From an uncultured Prevotella sp. (GTDB taxonomy: Bacteria; Bacteroidota; Bacteroidia; Bacteroidales; Bacteroidaceae): a stretch of DNA of 7,005 nt. Location: positions 1-7,005 of the forward strand of contig URJQ01000128.1 in the NCBI GenBank assembly GCA_900548195.1, written 5' to 3'. A model generated the notes under the pieces. It saw nothing but the letters and a program-made list of their open reading frames with translations. It ran no database searches and was not told the origin of the DNA. Shown here piece after piece: positions 1 through 6,777 of the stretch. Each line of letters opens with the position of its first letter. Positions within the stretch are counted from its first letter, which is position 1. Both the position numbers and the translations under genes were made by a program.

Positions 1-40
1 GGAATTAGGGTGGAACTTCACGTAATTCCACCCTAATTCC
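1..40. repeat. Perfect 15-bp inverted repeat
   Basis: Bases 1-15 (GGAATTAGGGTGGAA) are the exact reverse complement of bases 26-40, separated by a 10-nt loop. The repeat touches the window edge, so it may be longer. It has no T-run after it on either strand that would make it a clear terminator. It may belong to a larger repeat lying to the left. Function unknown. Confidence 0.75.
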
Positions 41-61
41 ACCACTAATTCCACCACTAAT
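23..61. repeat. Short tandem repeat, TAATTCCACC(A)C unit
   Basis: Three head-to-tail copies of an 11/12-bp unit lie at 23-33, 34-45 and 46-57, followed by a partial copy (TAAT). The first copy overlaps the right arm of the inverted repeat at 26-40. Related GGTGGAA words on the opposite strand occur at 96-118, where CCACC (87-91) and GGTGG (96-100) form a small hairpin. On the minus strand the tandem copies would read as a Gly-Gly-Ile-Ser repeat, but I see no supported gene there. Confidence 0.7.
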
Positions 62-342
62 AATCTCCTGATAATCAAAGCGATAACCACCCCGAGGTGG
101 AAGGGTGGAATTACATTTCAACATTTTATTTTTTAGTGAAAAACTGTCGGAAATATGTAAATTTATGTGAAAAAGTTGCATTTGTTGCCCTGAAGGACAC
201 AAAAGAACTGTCCTCAAGAGATAAAAACAAACAATCCGCAACCAAAGAATAATAAACTGGTGGGTTAACTTTACGAAAAAGTGGTGTGGTTGTATTTGCT
301 TATTACGAATGCCCATTATCTGCTATTGGTGATTACCATAAA

Positions 343-454
343 GCGAGCCAGTAAGATTTGGTTGAAAGAATACAATATAATAGGGACCAAACCCCCTTTC
401 CCAGAAGCGTGCCAGTACGTTTTGGCTGGAAGCCAAATCTTACTGGTCACTCGC
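343..454. repeat. Three-copy direct/inverted repeat cluster (CCAGTAAGATTTGG core)
   Basis: A 22-bp sequence at 347-368 recurs as a direct copy at 411-432 with four mismatches. Its first 14 bases (348-361, CCAGTAAGATTTGG) recur perfectly inverted at 433-446. The outer pairing extends with GCGAG (343-347) against CTCGC (450-454), leaving a 3-nt bulge at 447-449. The inverted copy can also fold locally with 412-427: TTTGGCT (421-427) pairs with AGCCAAA (431-437) across a 3-nt loop, and CCAGTA (412-417) pairs with TACTGG (441-446). Two mutually exclusive hairpins are therefore possible. This resembles an REP/MITE-like intergenic element or a structured RNA. Confidence 0.7.
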
Positions 455-582
455 ATTTGAGGATGAATAAAATATCAATAAATAAAAACAAGAAAAAATA
501 TTTTTACTCAACTTTCGCAAGCAATAAATAGCCCCTTAGTCCCATCGCCCTTGGTGTCAAAAAGTATCGCAAACAACAATGC

Positions 583-633
583 GCCCTGTAATGTCAAAAG
601 CGTTAATTATCAATGCTTTTGTCATTACAGGGC
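583..633 (-). terminator. Large hairpin, probable terminator of the leftward operon
   Basis: The arms at 583-604 and 612-633 pair over 22 positions with one T:T mismatch (594/622) and one G:T wobble (602/614), enclosing a 7-nt loop. The core blocks are GCCCTGTAATG/CATTACAGGGC and CAAAAGC/GCTTTTG. It lies 26 nt past the prfC stop codon, where a terminator is expected. The tail read on the minus strand is only moderately T-rich (a TTTTT run comes about 20 nt later). The best T-rich tract instead follows on the plus strand at 634-652, so it may act in both directions or be a repeat element rather than a terminator. Confidence 0.45.
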
Positions 634-659
634 ATATTGCTTTTCTTTTTCGTTATAAA

Positions 660-2261
660 TTAGAATTCGCTGGTGAAGTGGAACTTGATATGCTCAAAGT
701 CTTGCTGCGCCATATTGAGAACGTAACCAGAATCGGCAAGGAAGACATCGCGTCCGTCTTTGTCCTTTGCCATATACTGATACTTACGCTTCTTGAAATT
801 GTCGAGTTCCTTCTCATCATCGCTCTCTATCCAGCATGCTTTATGGAGATGAACAGGTTCCCAACGGCACTTGGCATTGTACTCATTCTCAAGACGATAC
901 TGGATAACCTCAAACTGAAGTTGACCTACAGTGCCGACAATCTTTCTTCCATTAAACTGGTTTACGAACAGCTGTGCCACGCCTTCATTCATCAATTGCT
1001 CAAGACCTTTCTGGAATTGCTTTGACTTCATAGGGTCATCATTCTCGATATACTTGAACATCTCTGGCGAGAAAGAAGGAAGACCGCGGAAATGAAGCTT
1101 CTCGCCCTCTGTCAGAGTGTCGCCAATCTTGAATATTCCATTGTCAGGAAGACCTACAATGTCGCCTGCCCAAGCCTCGTCGATGGTGCTCTTGCGCTGT
1201 GCCATAAACTGTGTAGGTGAGGAGAAACGCACAGTCTTGTTGAGTCCCACATGGAGATAAGGCTGGTTTCTTACGAATTTGCCAGAGCATACCTTGCAGA
1301 ATGCGATACAGGAACGGTGGTTAGGGTCGATGTTTGCCGTAATCTTGAATATGAAACCGGTAAACTTATCCTCGTCAGGAGTCACTGTGCGTTCCTCTGC
1401 TTTGGTAGGTTTTGGTGAAGGAGCAATCTCTACAAAGCAGTTGAGCAATTCCTGTACGCCAAAGTTATTGAGCGCAGAACCGAAGAATACAGGAGCCACT
1501 TCTCCTGCACGATAGGTCTCTACGTCAAATTCTGGATAGACGCCTTCCACGAGTTCGAGGTCTTCACGGAGCTTTTCTGCATCCATTTCTCCTACCATTT
1601 GGTCGAGGTCTTCGCTGTTGATGTTGACAGAAGCCTTCTCTGTCACGCGCTGTTTGTCAGGAGTGAAGAGGTTAAGCTGCTGCTCATAGATGTTATAGAC
1701 GCCTTTAAACTTTACGCCCTGATTGATAGGCCATGAGAGTGGACGCACCTTAATCTGCAGTTCATCCTCCAGTTCGTCAAGGAGATCGAATGGGTCACGT
1801 CCTTCTCGGTCCATCTTATTGATGAAGATAATTACAGGAGTCTTGCGCATACGGCATACTTCCATGAGCTTGCGGGTCTGTGTTTCCACACCTTTTGCAC
1901 TATCCACTACGATTATAGCAGAGTCCACAGCGGTGAGAGTGCGGTAAGTATCTTCTGCAAAGTCTTGGTGACCAGGAGTGTCAAGGATATTTACCTTGTA
2001 TGGTTGTGCGTCCTCTGGCTGGTTTTCTGCATCAGGGAGGTAATCAAATTCCATAACGGATGTAGATACGGAGATACCACGCTGCTTCTCGATGTCCATC
2101 CAGTCAGATGTGGCAGTCTTTCGGATTTTGTTGCTCTTCACGGCTCCAGCCACCTGAATTTGTCCGCCAAAGAGGAGAAATTTCTCGGTCAGAGTGGTCT
2201 TACCGGCGTCAGGGTGGGAGATGATGGCAAACGTACGTCTTCTTTCTATTTCCTTATTCAT
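660..2261 (-). CDS. prfC: Peptide chain release factor 3 (RF3)
   Basis: This is a 533-residue translational GTPase of the EF-G/RF3 family, close to the E. coli RF3 length of about 529. RF3 is cytosolic and uses GTP to eject RF1/RF2 from the ribosome after the peptide is released. Visible motifs: P-loop SHPDAGKT at residues 15-22, switch I RGISVSTSV at 61-69, switch II DTPGHQDF at 94-101, NKMD at 148-151, and the G5-like GSALNNFG at 261-268. Domain II and the RF3-specific C-terminal domain (about 300-533, with VGTVGQLQFEV near 442-452) follow. RGISVS, where elongation factors have RGITI, supports RF3 over EF-G, and the short length rules EF-G out. The ATG lies only 2 nt after the stop of the upstream DUF4924 gene, so the two are probably translationally coupled. 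No defect is seen. Confidence 0.97.
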   Translation of the reverse strand: MNKEIERRRTFAIISHPDAGKTTLTEKFLLFGGQIQVAGAVKSNKIRKTATSDWMDIEKQRGISVSTSVMEFDYLPDAENQPEDAQPYKVNILDTPGHQDFAEDTYRTLTAVDSAIIVVDSAKGVETQTRKLMEVCRMRKTPVIIFINKMDREGRDPFDLLDELEDELQIKVRPLSWPINQGVKFKGVYNIYEQQLNLFTPDKQRVTEKASVNINSEDLDQMVGEMDAEKLREDLELVEGVYPEFDVETYRAGEVAPVFFGSALNNFGVQELLNCFVEIAPSPKPTKAEERTVTPDEDKFTGFIFKITANIDPNHRSCIAFCKVCSGKFVRNQPYLHVGLNKTVRFSSPTQFMAQRKSTIDEAWAGDIVGLPDNGIFKIGDTLTEGEKLHFRGLPSFSPEMFKYIENDDPMKSKQFQKGLEQLMNEGVAQLFVNQFNGRKIVGTVGQLQFEVIQYRLENEYNAKCRWEPVHLHKACWIESDDEKELDNFKKRKYQYMAKDKDGRDVFLADSGYVLNMAQQDFEHIKFHFTSEF

Positions 2262-2263
2262 TA

Positions 2264-2812
2264 TTATTCTTCATCAAAGTTTATACCTTCTTCCTTATCT
2301 TTCTTGTAGTAATCACTGAGCATTCCGAGGAAGGTCGTTATCTCTTTTACCGCATTAGCGGTGTTTGGTGTGATATCTTTGTGTTGCAATCGCAGTAACA
2401 TGGTGCCGTATAGAGCATTGAGGCAAGTTTCTATTTCTCCAGTCTCCTTGTCGCCTTTACTTCTCAGTTCCACGATGAAAGGCAGCACTTTATAGTATTC
2501 TGCACTGTAGAAAGGAAACTTTGGCGAGTCAAGAAGTTGGGCATGCAGCTCTGTCATCTGCTGCACTACGATTTTATTGACCTGCAGATGTCCCTTTTCG
2601 CGACATCCTTCCTGATTGATCATGCGGATAAGGTTGCCGTACCAGTCGGTCATTTCCTCGCGTTGCTCCTCAGTATAGTCGAAACGGGAGATATATTCCT
2701 TTCGGAGCAGAGAGAGATTGCATCCATAAGCGCGGATGATATCTTCCACCTGCCACATATAGAGCACGTATTCCGCAATGTTCTCTTTTCTTAATTGTTG
2801 GGATATGAACAT
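2264..2812 (-). CDS. DUF4924 family protein, function unknown
   Basis: This 182-residue protein is recognised as the Bacteroidetes DUF4924 family by its overall pattern. An N-terminal LRKENIAEYVLYMWQVEDIIRA stretch (residues 7-28) is followed by YTEEQ (46-50), WYGNLI near 57, then HLQVNKIVVQQMTELH (75-90) and YYKVLPFIVELR (106-117). It looks soluble and almost wholly alpha-helical, with no signal peptide, membrane segment or evident catalytic motif. The C-terminus is acidic (EEGINFDEE). It sits between an exporter gene (49-nt gap upstream) and prfC (2 nt downstream), all in one direction. An AAAGGA stretch lies a few bases before the ATG. The tight link to prfC hints at a housekeeping or translation-related role, but that is inference only. 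Confidence 0.85.
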   Translation of the reverse strand: MFISQQLRKENIAEYVLYMWQVEDIIRAYGCNLSLLRKEYISRFDYTEEQREEMTDWYGNLIRMINQEGCREKGHLQVNKIVVQQMTELHAQLLDSPKFPFYSAEYYKVLPFIVELRSKGDKETGEIETCLNALYGTMLLRLQHKDITPNTANAVKEITTFLGMLSDYYKKDKEEGINFDEE

Positions 2813-2861
2813 ACTTTTCCTTTGTTTTTCATTTCAAGATGATGGTCTTCATCAGCCAGCT

Positions 2862-3530
2862 TTAGAAGCTTATGACAAGCGAAAGATTGAACGCAGTGCC
2901 GATAAACATCACGAAAGAGAATATCATTACCACGCTTCCTATGACGCGATTGATGATAACAATGCCTGTGTCATTGAATTTCTCTCTTATTTTGTCTATA
3001 AGCCAAGTAAGTCCCCACCACCACAGCAATGCTCCGGCAAAGATACTAAGATAGCCGAGAGACATCTCTAACGGATGGTCTGGAATGACAAATGCAAACT
3101 GGGCGTAGCACGCCATGAAGAGAAAAAGAATAAGAGGATTTGACAGAGTGACGATGAAAGCCGTGAGACCATTGTGAAACAATGAGCCTTTGTTTCCGCT
3201 TACATGAATCTTCTTGGTAGGATTGCTGCGGAAACAGTAGTATCCGAATCCGAAAAGCAAGAAGCTTCCGAGTATTTGCAGATAGAAACGGTTCTGATGA
3301 TTGGTGATGAGATCCATCACGAAGCTCATGCCGAAGCCAGTAATCATTGCGTAGAAGATGTCACTACATGCTGCTCCGACACCTGTGACGAAGCCAAACC
3401 AGCGTCCTTTATTTATAGTACGCTGTACACAAAGAACGCCTACCGGACCCATTGGCGCTGAAGCCACAATGCCGATAAGCATACCTTTTAGTATCAAATC
3501 CAATATGTTAATTGGTAGTGGAAATTGCAT
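2862..3530 (-). CDS. LysE/RhtB-type amino-acid exporter
   Basis: This 222-residue inner-membrane protein has about six hydrophobic segments (roughly residues 11-35, 45-73, 82-102, 119-147, 156-179 and 190-215), matching the LysE translocator fold and usual length of 200-220. The family signature is clear: APMGPVGVLCVQRTINKG at 25-42, followed by a Gly-rich second helix ending in ACSD (54-57), and SNPLILFLF at 130-138. Family members use the proton gradient to export amino acids such as lysine, threonine or homoserine. The substrate cannot be told from sequence. It is the first gene of the leftward operon, with its own promoter immediately upstream. The ATG at 3530 is the only sensible start because the promoter -7 box begins 9 bases further up. 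Confidence 0.9.
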   Translation of the reverse strand: MQFPLPINILDLILKGMLIGIVASAPMGPVGVLCVQRTINKGRWFGFVTGVGAACSDIFYAMITGFGMSFVMDLITNHQNRFYLQILGSFLLFGFGYYCFRSNPTKKIHVSGNKGSLFHNGLTAFIVTLSNPLILFLFMACYAQFAFVIPDHPLEMSLGYLSIFAGALLWWWGLTWLIDKIREKFNDTGIVIINRVIGSVVMIFSFVMFIGTAFNLSLVISF

Positions 3531-3538
3531 AACGGCTG

Positions 3539-3571
3539 CAAAATTACAAAAAAGAAACCGAATAAGTCAAA
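3539..3571 (-). promoter_or_regulatory. Promoter of the exporter-DUF4924-prfC operon
   Basis: Read on the minus strand, TTTG (3571-3568) is followed after 21 nt by TAATTTTG (3546-3539), matching the Bacteroidetes primary-sigma consensus TTTG-N19-21-TAnnTTTG. Transcription should start about 4-7 nt past the box, near 3532-3535. That leaves a 5' untranslated region of only a few bases before the exporter ATG at 3530. Confidence 0.7.
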
Positions 3572-3587
3572 AAAATCCAATTAAATC

Positions 3588-3618
3588 TTTGCAGACTAAA
3601 GGATTTTTGCTAATTTTG
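3588..3618 (+). promoter_or_regulatory. Promoter P1 of the ROK kinase-murB operon
   Basis: TTTG (3588-3591), a 19-nt spacer and TAATTTTG (3611-3618) match the Bacteroidetes consensus. The expected start is near 3623-3626, giving a leader of about 70 nt before the kinase ATG. It is divergent from the exporter promoter 17 bp away (3571 to 3588), so the two may compete for RNA polymerase or share a regulator. Confidence 0.7.
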
Positions 3619-3647
3619 TCCAATATTTCATATTTTAACTAAGTTTG
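3615..3647 (+). promoter_or_regulatory. Second, overlapping promoter P2 for the ROK kinase operon
   Basis: The TTTG that ends the P1 -7 box (3615-3618) also lies 21 nt before another consensus box, TAAGTTTG (3640-3647). It could therefore be the -33 element of a second promoter starting near 3652-3655. A small hairpin (TGATGC 3646-3651 with GCATCA 3660-3665) overlaps this site. Chance matches are common in AT-rich DNA, so this is weaker than P1. Confidence 0.4.
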
Positions 3648-3695
3648 ATGCCCTTTAGTGCATCATAAAAACATAATCACAACCAAAAAACCAAA

Positions 3696-4649
3696 ATGAA
3701 CAAACCATACGCTATAGGTCTTGACCTGGGAGGTACAAACTCCGTTTTCGGAATCGTAGATAATGAAGGTAATATCATCGAAACCGCTTCGATGAAGACT
3801 GGTGGCTACACAGAAGCAAAGGATTATTTTAATGCTGCCTTTGATACGCTTACGCCTATTATCGAAAAAGTGGGCGGTCTTGACAAGATAGAGAGAATGG
3901 GAATTGGTGCTCCTAACGGCAATTACCTCAATGGTTGCATAGAGATGGCTCCAAACCTTCCTTGGGCTCATGAGACCAGCGTGCCGTTGGCAAAGATGTT
4001 TTCTGAGCGTCTTGGCGGTATGTCAGTCCATATCACCAATGACGCAAATGCGGCTGCTCTTGGAGAAATGACTTACGGTGTGGCTCGCGGAATGAAGAAT
4101 TTCATTGTGCTTACTCTCGGTACAGGCGTTGGTTCAGGTATTGTAATCAATGGACAGATGGTCTATGGTTGCGATGGAATGGCTGGCGAACTGGGTCATG
4201 TCATCATGCGTCGTGACGGAAGACAGTGTGGATGCGGACGTCGTGGATGTCTTGAGGCTTACTGCTCTGCCACTGGCGTGGCTCGCACTGCTCGTGAATG
4301 GCTTACGGCAACTGATCGTCCTTCTCTCCTTCGCGAGATTCCGATGGACAAAATCACCTCTCTCGACGTCTGCATCGCGGCTGGAAAGGGTGATGCAATG
4401 GCAAATGAGATATTCCAGTTTACTGGCGAAATGCTCGGTGAAGCCTGTGCAAACTTTGCGGCATTCTCTTCTCCAGAGGCATTTATCTTCTTTGGAGGAA
4501 TGACAAAGGCTGGAGATCTCATCATGAAACCTATCGAAGAAACTTATCGTGCCAAGGTGATGCCGGTGTTCCGCGACAAGCCTCAGTTCCTCGTTTCAAG
4601 TCTTGATGGCGCCGGTGCCGCTGTATTAGGTGCTGCCGCTATACAATAA
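3696..4649 (+). CDS. ROK-family sugar kinase (probable glucokinase)
   Basis: This 317-residue cytosolic kinase has the full ROK signature. The N-terminal phosphate-binding loop is GLDLGGTN (residues 8-15), followed by GIGAPN (69-74), NDANAAALGE with the expected catalytic Asp116 (115-124), and LTLGTGVGSG (139-148). The zinc-binding and sugar-contact region is GELGH (164-168) plus CGCGRRGCLE (178-187), with His168, Cys178, Cys180 and Cys185 as zinc ligands and Glu165/Glu187 near the sugar. The C-terminal adenosine motif FFGGM is at 265-269. ROK kinases phosphorylate glucose, N-acetylglucosamine, N-acetylmannosamine or fructose with ATP. Bacteroidetes members like this are usually called glucokinase, but motif reading alone cannot separate glucose from amino sugars. 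The murB neighbour makes an amino-sugar role worth considering. It leads the rightward operon, and murB starts 11 nt after its stop. Confidence 0.93.
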   Translation: MNKPYAIGLDLGGTNSVFGIVDNEGNIIETASMKTGGYTEAKDYFNAAFDTLTPIIEKVGGLDKIERMGIGAPNGNYLNGCIEMAPNLPWAHETSVPLAKMFSERLGGMSVHITNDANAAALGEMTYGVARGMKNFIVLTLGTGVGSGIVINGQMVYGCDGMAGELGHVIMRRDGRQCGCGRRGCLEAYCSATGVARTAREWLTATDRPSLLREIPMDKITSLDVCIAAGKGDAMANEIFQFTGEMLGEACANFAAFSSPEAFIFFGGMTKAGDLIMKPIEETYRAKVMPVFRDKPQFLVSSLDGAGAAVLGAAAIQ

Positions 4650-4660
4650 TAATCGTCAAT

Positions 4661-5659
4661 ATGCTTATTCCTAATACGTTTAACATACCAGCTCATTGCT
4701 CTCGACTGATAGAGTTTGAGAGCAATGAGGCTCTTCTCTCTTGCTATCCTGATGTTGCCAAGGCTCGTGAGGATGGCAAGTTGCTTATTATAGGCCGTGG
4801 CAGTAATCTCCTTCCTGTAGGTGATTACGACGGAATAGTGCTTCGCTCGCGCATAATGGGAAAGGAAGTGCATGAAGAAGGCGATGGGGTCTTCGTCAAA
4901 TGTGGTTCTGGTGAGACCGTCGATGATGTGATAGCTTGGTGTGTCAGCCATGGATATTATGGCATGGAAAATCTCAGTCTCATCCCAGGAGAAGTGGGCG
5001 CTTCTGCTGTTCAGAATATAGGTGCCTACGGTGTGGAGGCAAAGGACTTCATCACCTCGCTCCATGCGCTTGACCTCAACGATGGAAAAGTGGTGGAGAT
5101 AACCAATGCCGAGTGTGAGTATGCTTATCGCCAGAGCCGCTTCAAGCACGAGTGGAAGAATCGTTTCGTCATTCTGGACGTCACATATCGCCTCTCTCGC
5201 GTATTTGTGCCGCATCTCGATTACGGTAATATCCGTTCAGTCCTCGCAGAACGTGGCATAGAGAATCCTACAGCCCAGATGCTCCGTGATGTCATTATCG
5301 CTATTCGTAGAGATAAACTGCCTGATTATGAGGTAGAAGGAAATGCAGGATCATTCTTTATGAATCCTATAGTTCCTATGGAAAAGTACCGCATTCTTGC
5401 TAAGCAATATCCTAATATGCCACATTATCCCATAGATGCTGACCATGAGAAAATACCAGCAGGATGGATGATAGACCAGTGTGGATGGAAAGGCAGAACG
5501 GTAGGACGTGCCGGGGTACATGCAAAGCAGGCTCTCGTTCTCGTCAATCGTGGTGGAGCAACTGGCGAAGAGGTGGTCAATCTCTGCCATTTGATACAGG
5601 AAGACGTGAAGAGCAAGTTTGGAATTGAGATAAAACCAGAGGTAAATATATGCGGTTGA
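4661..5659 (+). CDS. murB: UDP-N-acetylmuramate dehydrogenase (UDP-N-acetylenolpyruvoylglucosamine reductase)
   Basis: This 332-residue cytosolic flavoenzyme reduces the enolpyruvyl group on UDP-GlcNAc to lactate with NADPH, giving UDP-MurNAc, the second committed step of peptidoglycan synthesis. The FAD-binding region shows GRGSNLL (residues 45-51) and LIPGEVGASAVQNIGAYG (107-124). The Tyr-Arg pair (Tyr156-Arg157, in YAYRQSRFK), the proton-donor Ser231 in NAGSFFMNP (228-236) and Glu327 in KPEVN (325-329) match the E. coli catalytic residues. The Tyr loop and the length near 340 place it in the E. coli-like type I class. It starts 11 nt after the kinase gene, and its last 10 bases overlap the start of the next gene. 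No internal promoter is seen. Confidence 0.97.
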   Translation: MLIPNTFNIPAHCSRLIEFESNEALLSCYPDVAKAREDGKLLIIGRGSNLLPVGDYDGIVLRSRIMGKEVHEEGDGVFVKCGSGETVDDVIAWCVSHGYYGMENLSLIPGEVGASAVQNIGAYGVEAKDFITSLHALDLNDGKVVEITNAECEYAYRQSRFKHEWKNRFVILDVTYRLSRVFVPHLDYGNIRSVLAERGIENPTAQMLRDVIIAIRRDKLPDYEVEGNAGSFFMNPIVPMEKYRILAKQYPNMPHYPIDADHEKIPAGWMIDQCGWKGRTVGRAGVHAKQALVLVNRGGATGEEVVNLCHLIQEDVKSKFGIEIKPEVNICG

Positions 5660-6513
5660 CGTTTTTGGGAACAGGCACTTCCATTGGTGTTCCTGCCATA
5701 GGATGCCAGTGTGAGGTGTGCAGAAGTAGTGACCCTCTCGACAAAAGACTACGTGCTTCCGCGCTTCTTGAGACGCGCGGAGGACTTCGTGTGCTCATAG
5801 ATTGTGGTCCAGACTTCCGTCAGCAGATATTGTCACACTTCGGAAAACTGGATGCTGTGCTCCTGACGCACATACATTATGATCATGTGGCAGGAATAGA
5901 CGACCTTCGCCCATTCTGCCTCTTTGGCGATGTGGATATCTATGCGCAGAATGATGTGGTGGAAGGACTGCATCATACTATGCCTTATTGCTTTAAGGAG
6001 CATCTCTATCCAGGTGTCCCTCATTTGCGTCTGCATACTGTGGAGCCTCATAAGGCTATCCACGTGTGCCGTGAGAAGAGCATCATAGCACAGTTTCCCG
6101 CATGTGGTTCAAATCTTGAGGGAGTGATAAATCGTCAGCCTACCATCGTGGAGGTGAAGCCTTCGACAGATGAAATAGATATTATCCCAATCAGGGTGAT
6201 GCATGGTCAACTCCCCATTCTTGGCTATCGTGTAGGAACTTTTGCCTATATTACAGACATGAAGAGCATTGATGATGCAGAAATCTCTTACCTCGAAGGC
6301 GTGGAAACTCTTGTGGTCAATGCTCTCCGCTTTGAGAAACCGCATCATAGTCATCAGCTTGTCGATGATGCAATAGCTTTCAGCAGGAGGGTAGGGGCAA
6401 AGCAAACCTACTTCACTCATCTCACTCACGATATAGGAACGCATCGTATTGCCAATACGCGTCTGCCAGAAGGTTTCTTCTTTGCCTATGATGGTGAAGT
6501 GATAGACGTCTGA
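5650..6513 (+). CDS. Metallo-beta-lactamase-fold hydrolase, PhnP/RNase Z-like
   Basis: This 287-residue protein begins with the typical MRLTFLGTGTSIGVPAIGC, followed by a Cys cluster (Cys19, Cys21, Cys24) like the structural zinc site of PhnP. The catalytic motif is THIHYDH at residues 73-79 (His74, His76, Asp78, His79). Further metal ligands are probably His185 (VMHG), Asp203 (YITD) and His257 (THLTHD). The family cleaves phosphodiesters: PhnP acts on cyclic ribose phosphates and RNase Z on tRNA 3' ends. The substrate here is unknown. PhnP-like relatives are about 250-260 residues, and the excess seems to lie around residues 139-175, between THTVEPHKAIHV-like and EIDIIPIRVMHG-like segments. 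The ATG overlaps the murB stop by 10 nt, so translation is probably coupled. Confidence 0.9.
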   Translation: MRLTFLGTGTSIGVPAIGCQCEVCRSSDPLDKRLRASALLETRGGLRVLIDCGPDFRQQILSHFGKLDAVLLTHIHYDHVAGIDDLRPFCLFGDVDIYAQNDVVEGLHHTMPYCFKEHLYPGVPHLRLHTVEPHKAIHVCREKSIIAQFPACGSNLEGVINRQPTIVEVKPSTDEIDIIPIRVMHGQLPILGYRVGTFAYITDMKSIDDAEISYLEGVETLVVNALRFEKPHHSHQLVDDAIAFSRRVGAKQTYFTHLTHDIGTHRIANTRLPEGFFFAYDGEVIDV

Positions 6514-6634
6514 TAGCTGTCACTTACACCTTATTTATATATTAGGATAACTATAAATCTCCATTGTCGCATATCTTGCAGTTGTGTCGTTTTAGAAAAA
6601 AAGTCAATATTTTATTGAAAAAGATTACGATTTA
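6514..6634. other. AT-rich intergenic spacer without a clear terminator
   Basis: Between the hydrolase stop and the next promoter I see only AT-rich DNA. No stable hairpin followed by a T-run is visible, so the rightward operon may read through into the attenuator region or end by a factor-dependent mechanism. Confidence 0.4.
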
Positions 6635-6666
6635 TTTGTTTTTCTCAAAAAAAAATAGTAATTTTG
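6635..6666 (+). promoter_or_regulatory. Consensus Bacteroidetes promoter for the attenuator leader
   Basis: TTTG (6635-6638), exactly 20 nt, then TAATTTTG (6659-6666) match the primary-sigma promoter of Bacteroidetes. The spacer carries an A9 run (6647-6655). Transcription should begin near 6671-6674, about 20 nt before the leader-peptide ATG. Confidence 0.8.
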
Positions 6667-6693
6667 CATTGTTTTTAAGAAATCACAAATAAT

Positions 6694-6777
6694 ATGACAC
6701 AATTCAACTCTCTATCAGCCCTTATTATTAGCATTCTCCTTCGACAAGAGGCGGGAAGTGATAAGGCATGCTGTTAG
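6694..6777 (+). CDS. Leu/Ile-rich leader peptide of a transcription attenuator
   Basis: This 27-codon frame starts with ATG at 6694 and stops with TAG at 6775-6777. It sits at the right distance behind a consensus promoter and just ahead of an intrinsic terminator. Its middle reads LSALIISILLR (codons 7-17), with Leu at codons 7, 10, 15 and 16 and Ile at 11, 12 and 14: seven of eleven. Such a run is the mark of a leader peptide that senses charged leucyl- and isoleucyl-tRNA, as in the leu and ilv leaders of enteric bacteria. There is no valine. The rest (EAGSDKACC) is encoded by the RNA segment that can pair with the terminator's 5' arm, so this part of the frame has a structural as well as a coding job. 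Confidence 0.7.
   Translation: MTQFNSLSALIISILLRQEAGSDKACC

Larger units (their letters stand above)
1..659. other. Gene-free, repeat-rich left flank
   Basis: This stretch has no protein gene I can support. It contains three separate repeat or hairpin structures (1-61, 343-454, 583-633) joined by AT-rich DNA. The longest minus-strand frame (316 down to 5) encodes 103 residues with no recognisable domain, and its C-terminal part is made by the tandem repeats. The flank may be a terminator region followed by multicopy intergenic elements, but that cannot be settled from a single copy. Confidence 0.6.

Noticed and set aside
5..316. Minus-strand open frame of 103 codons
   Set aside because: It has no recognisable domain, and its C-terminal end is built from the tandem and inverted repeats. 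No consensus promoter was seen upstream.
579..1025. Plus-strand frame opposite the 3' end of prfC
   Set aside because: It is a shadow of a highly conserved gene on the other strand and starts inside the hairpin at 583-633.
2813..2861. Separate promoter or terminator between the exporter and DUF4924 genes
   Set aside because: No TAnnTTTG box is present on the minus strand, and the only stem is 5 bp. The genes are best read as one operon.
3646..3665. Riboswitch or regulatory hairpin before the ROK kinase
   Set aside because: The stem is only 6 bp with an 8-nt loop, has no T-run and matches no riboswitch core I recognise.
4583..5215. Minus-strand frame of 210 codons opposite murB and the kinase end
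   Set aside because: Both plus-strand genes are unmistakable, and the antisense frame shows no domain or promoter.
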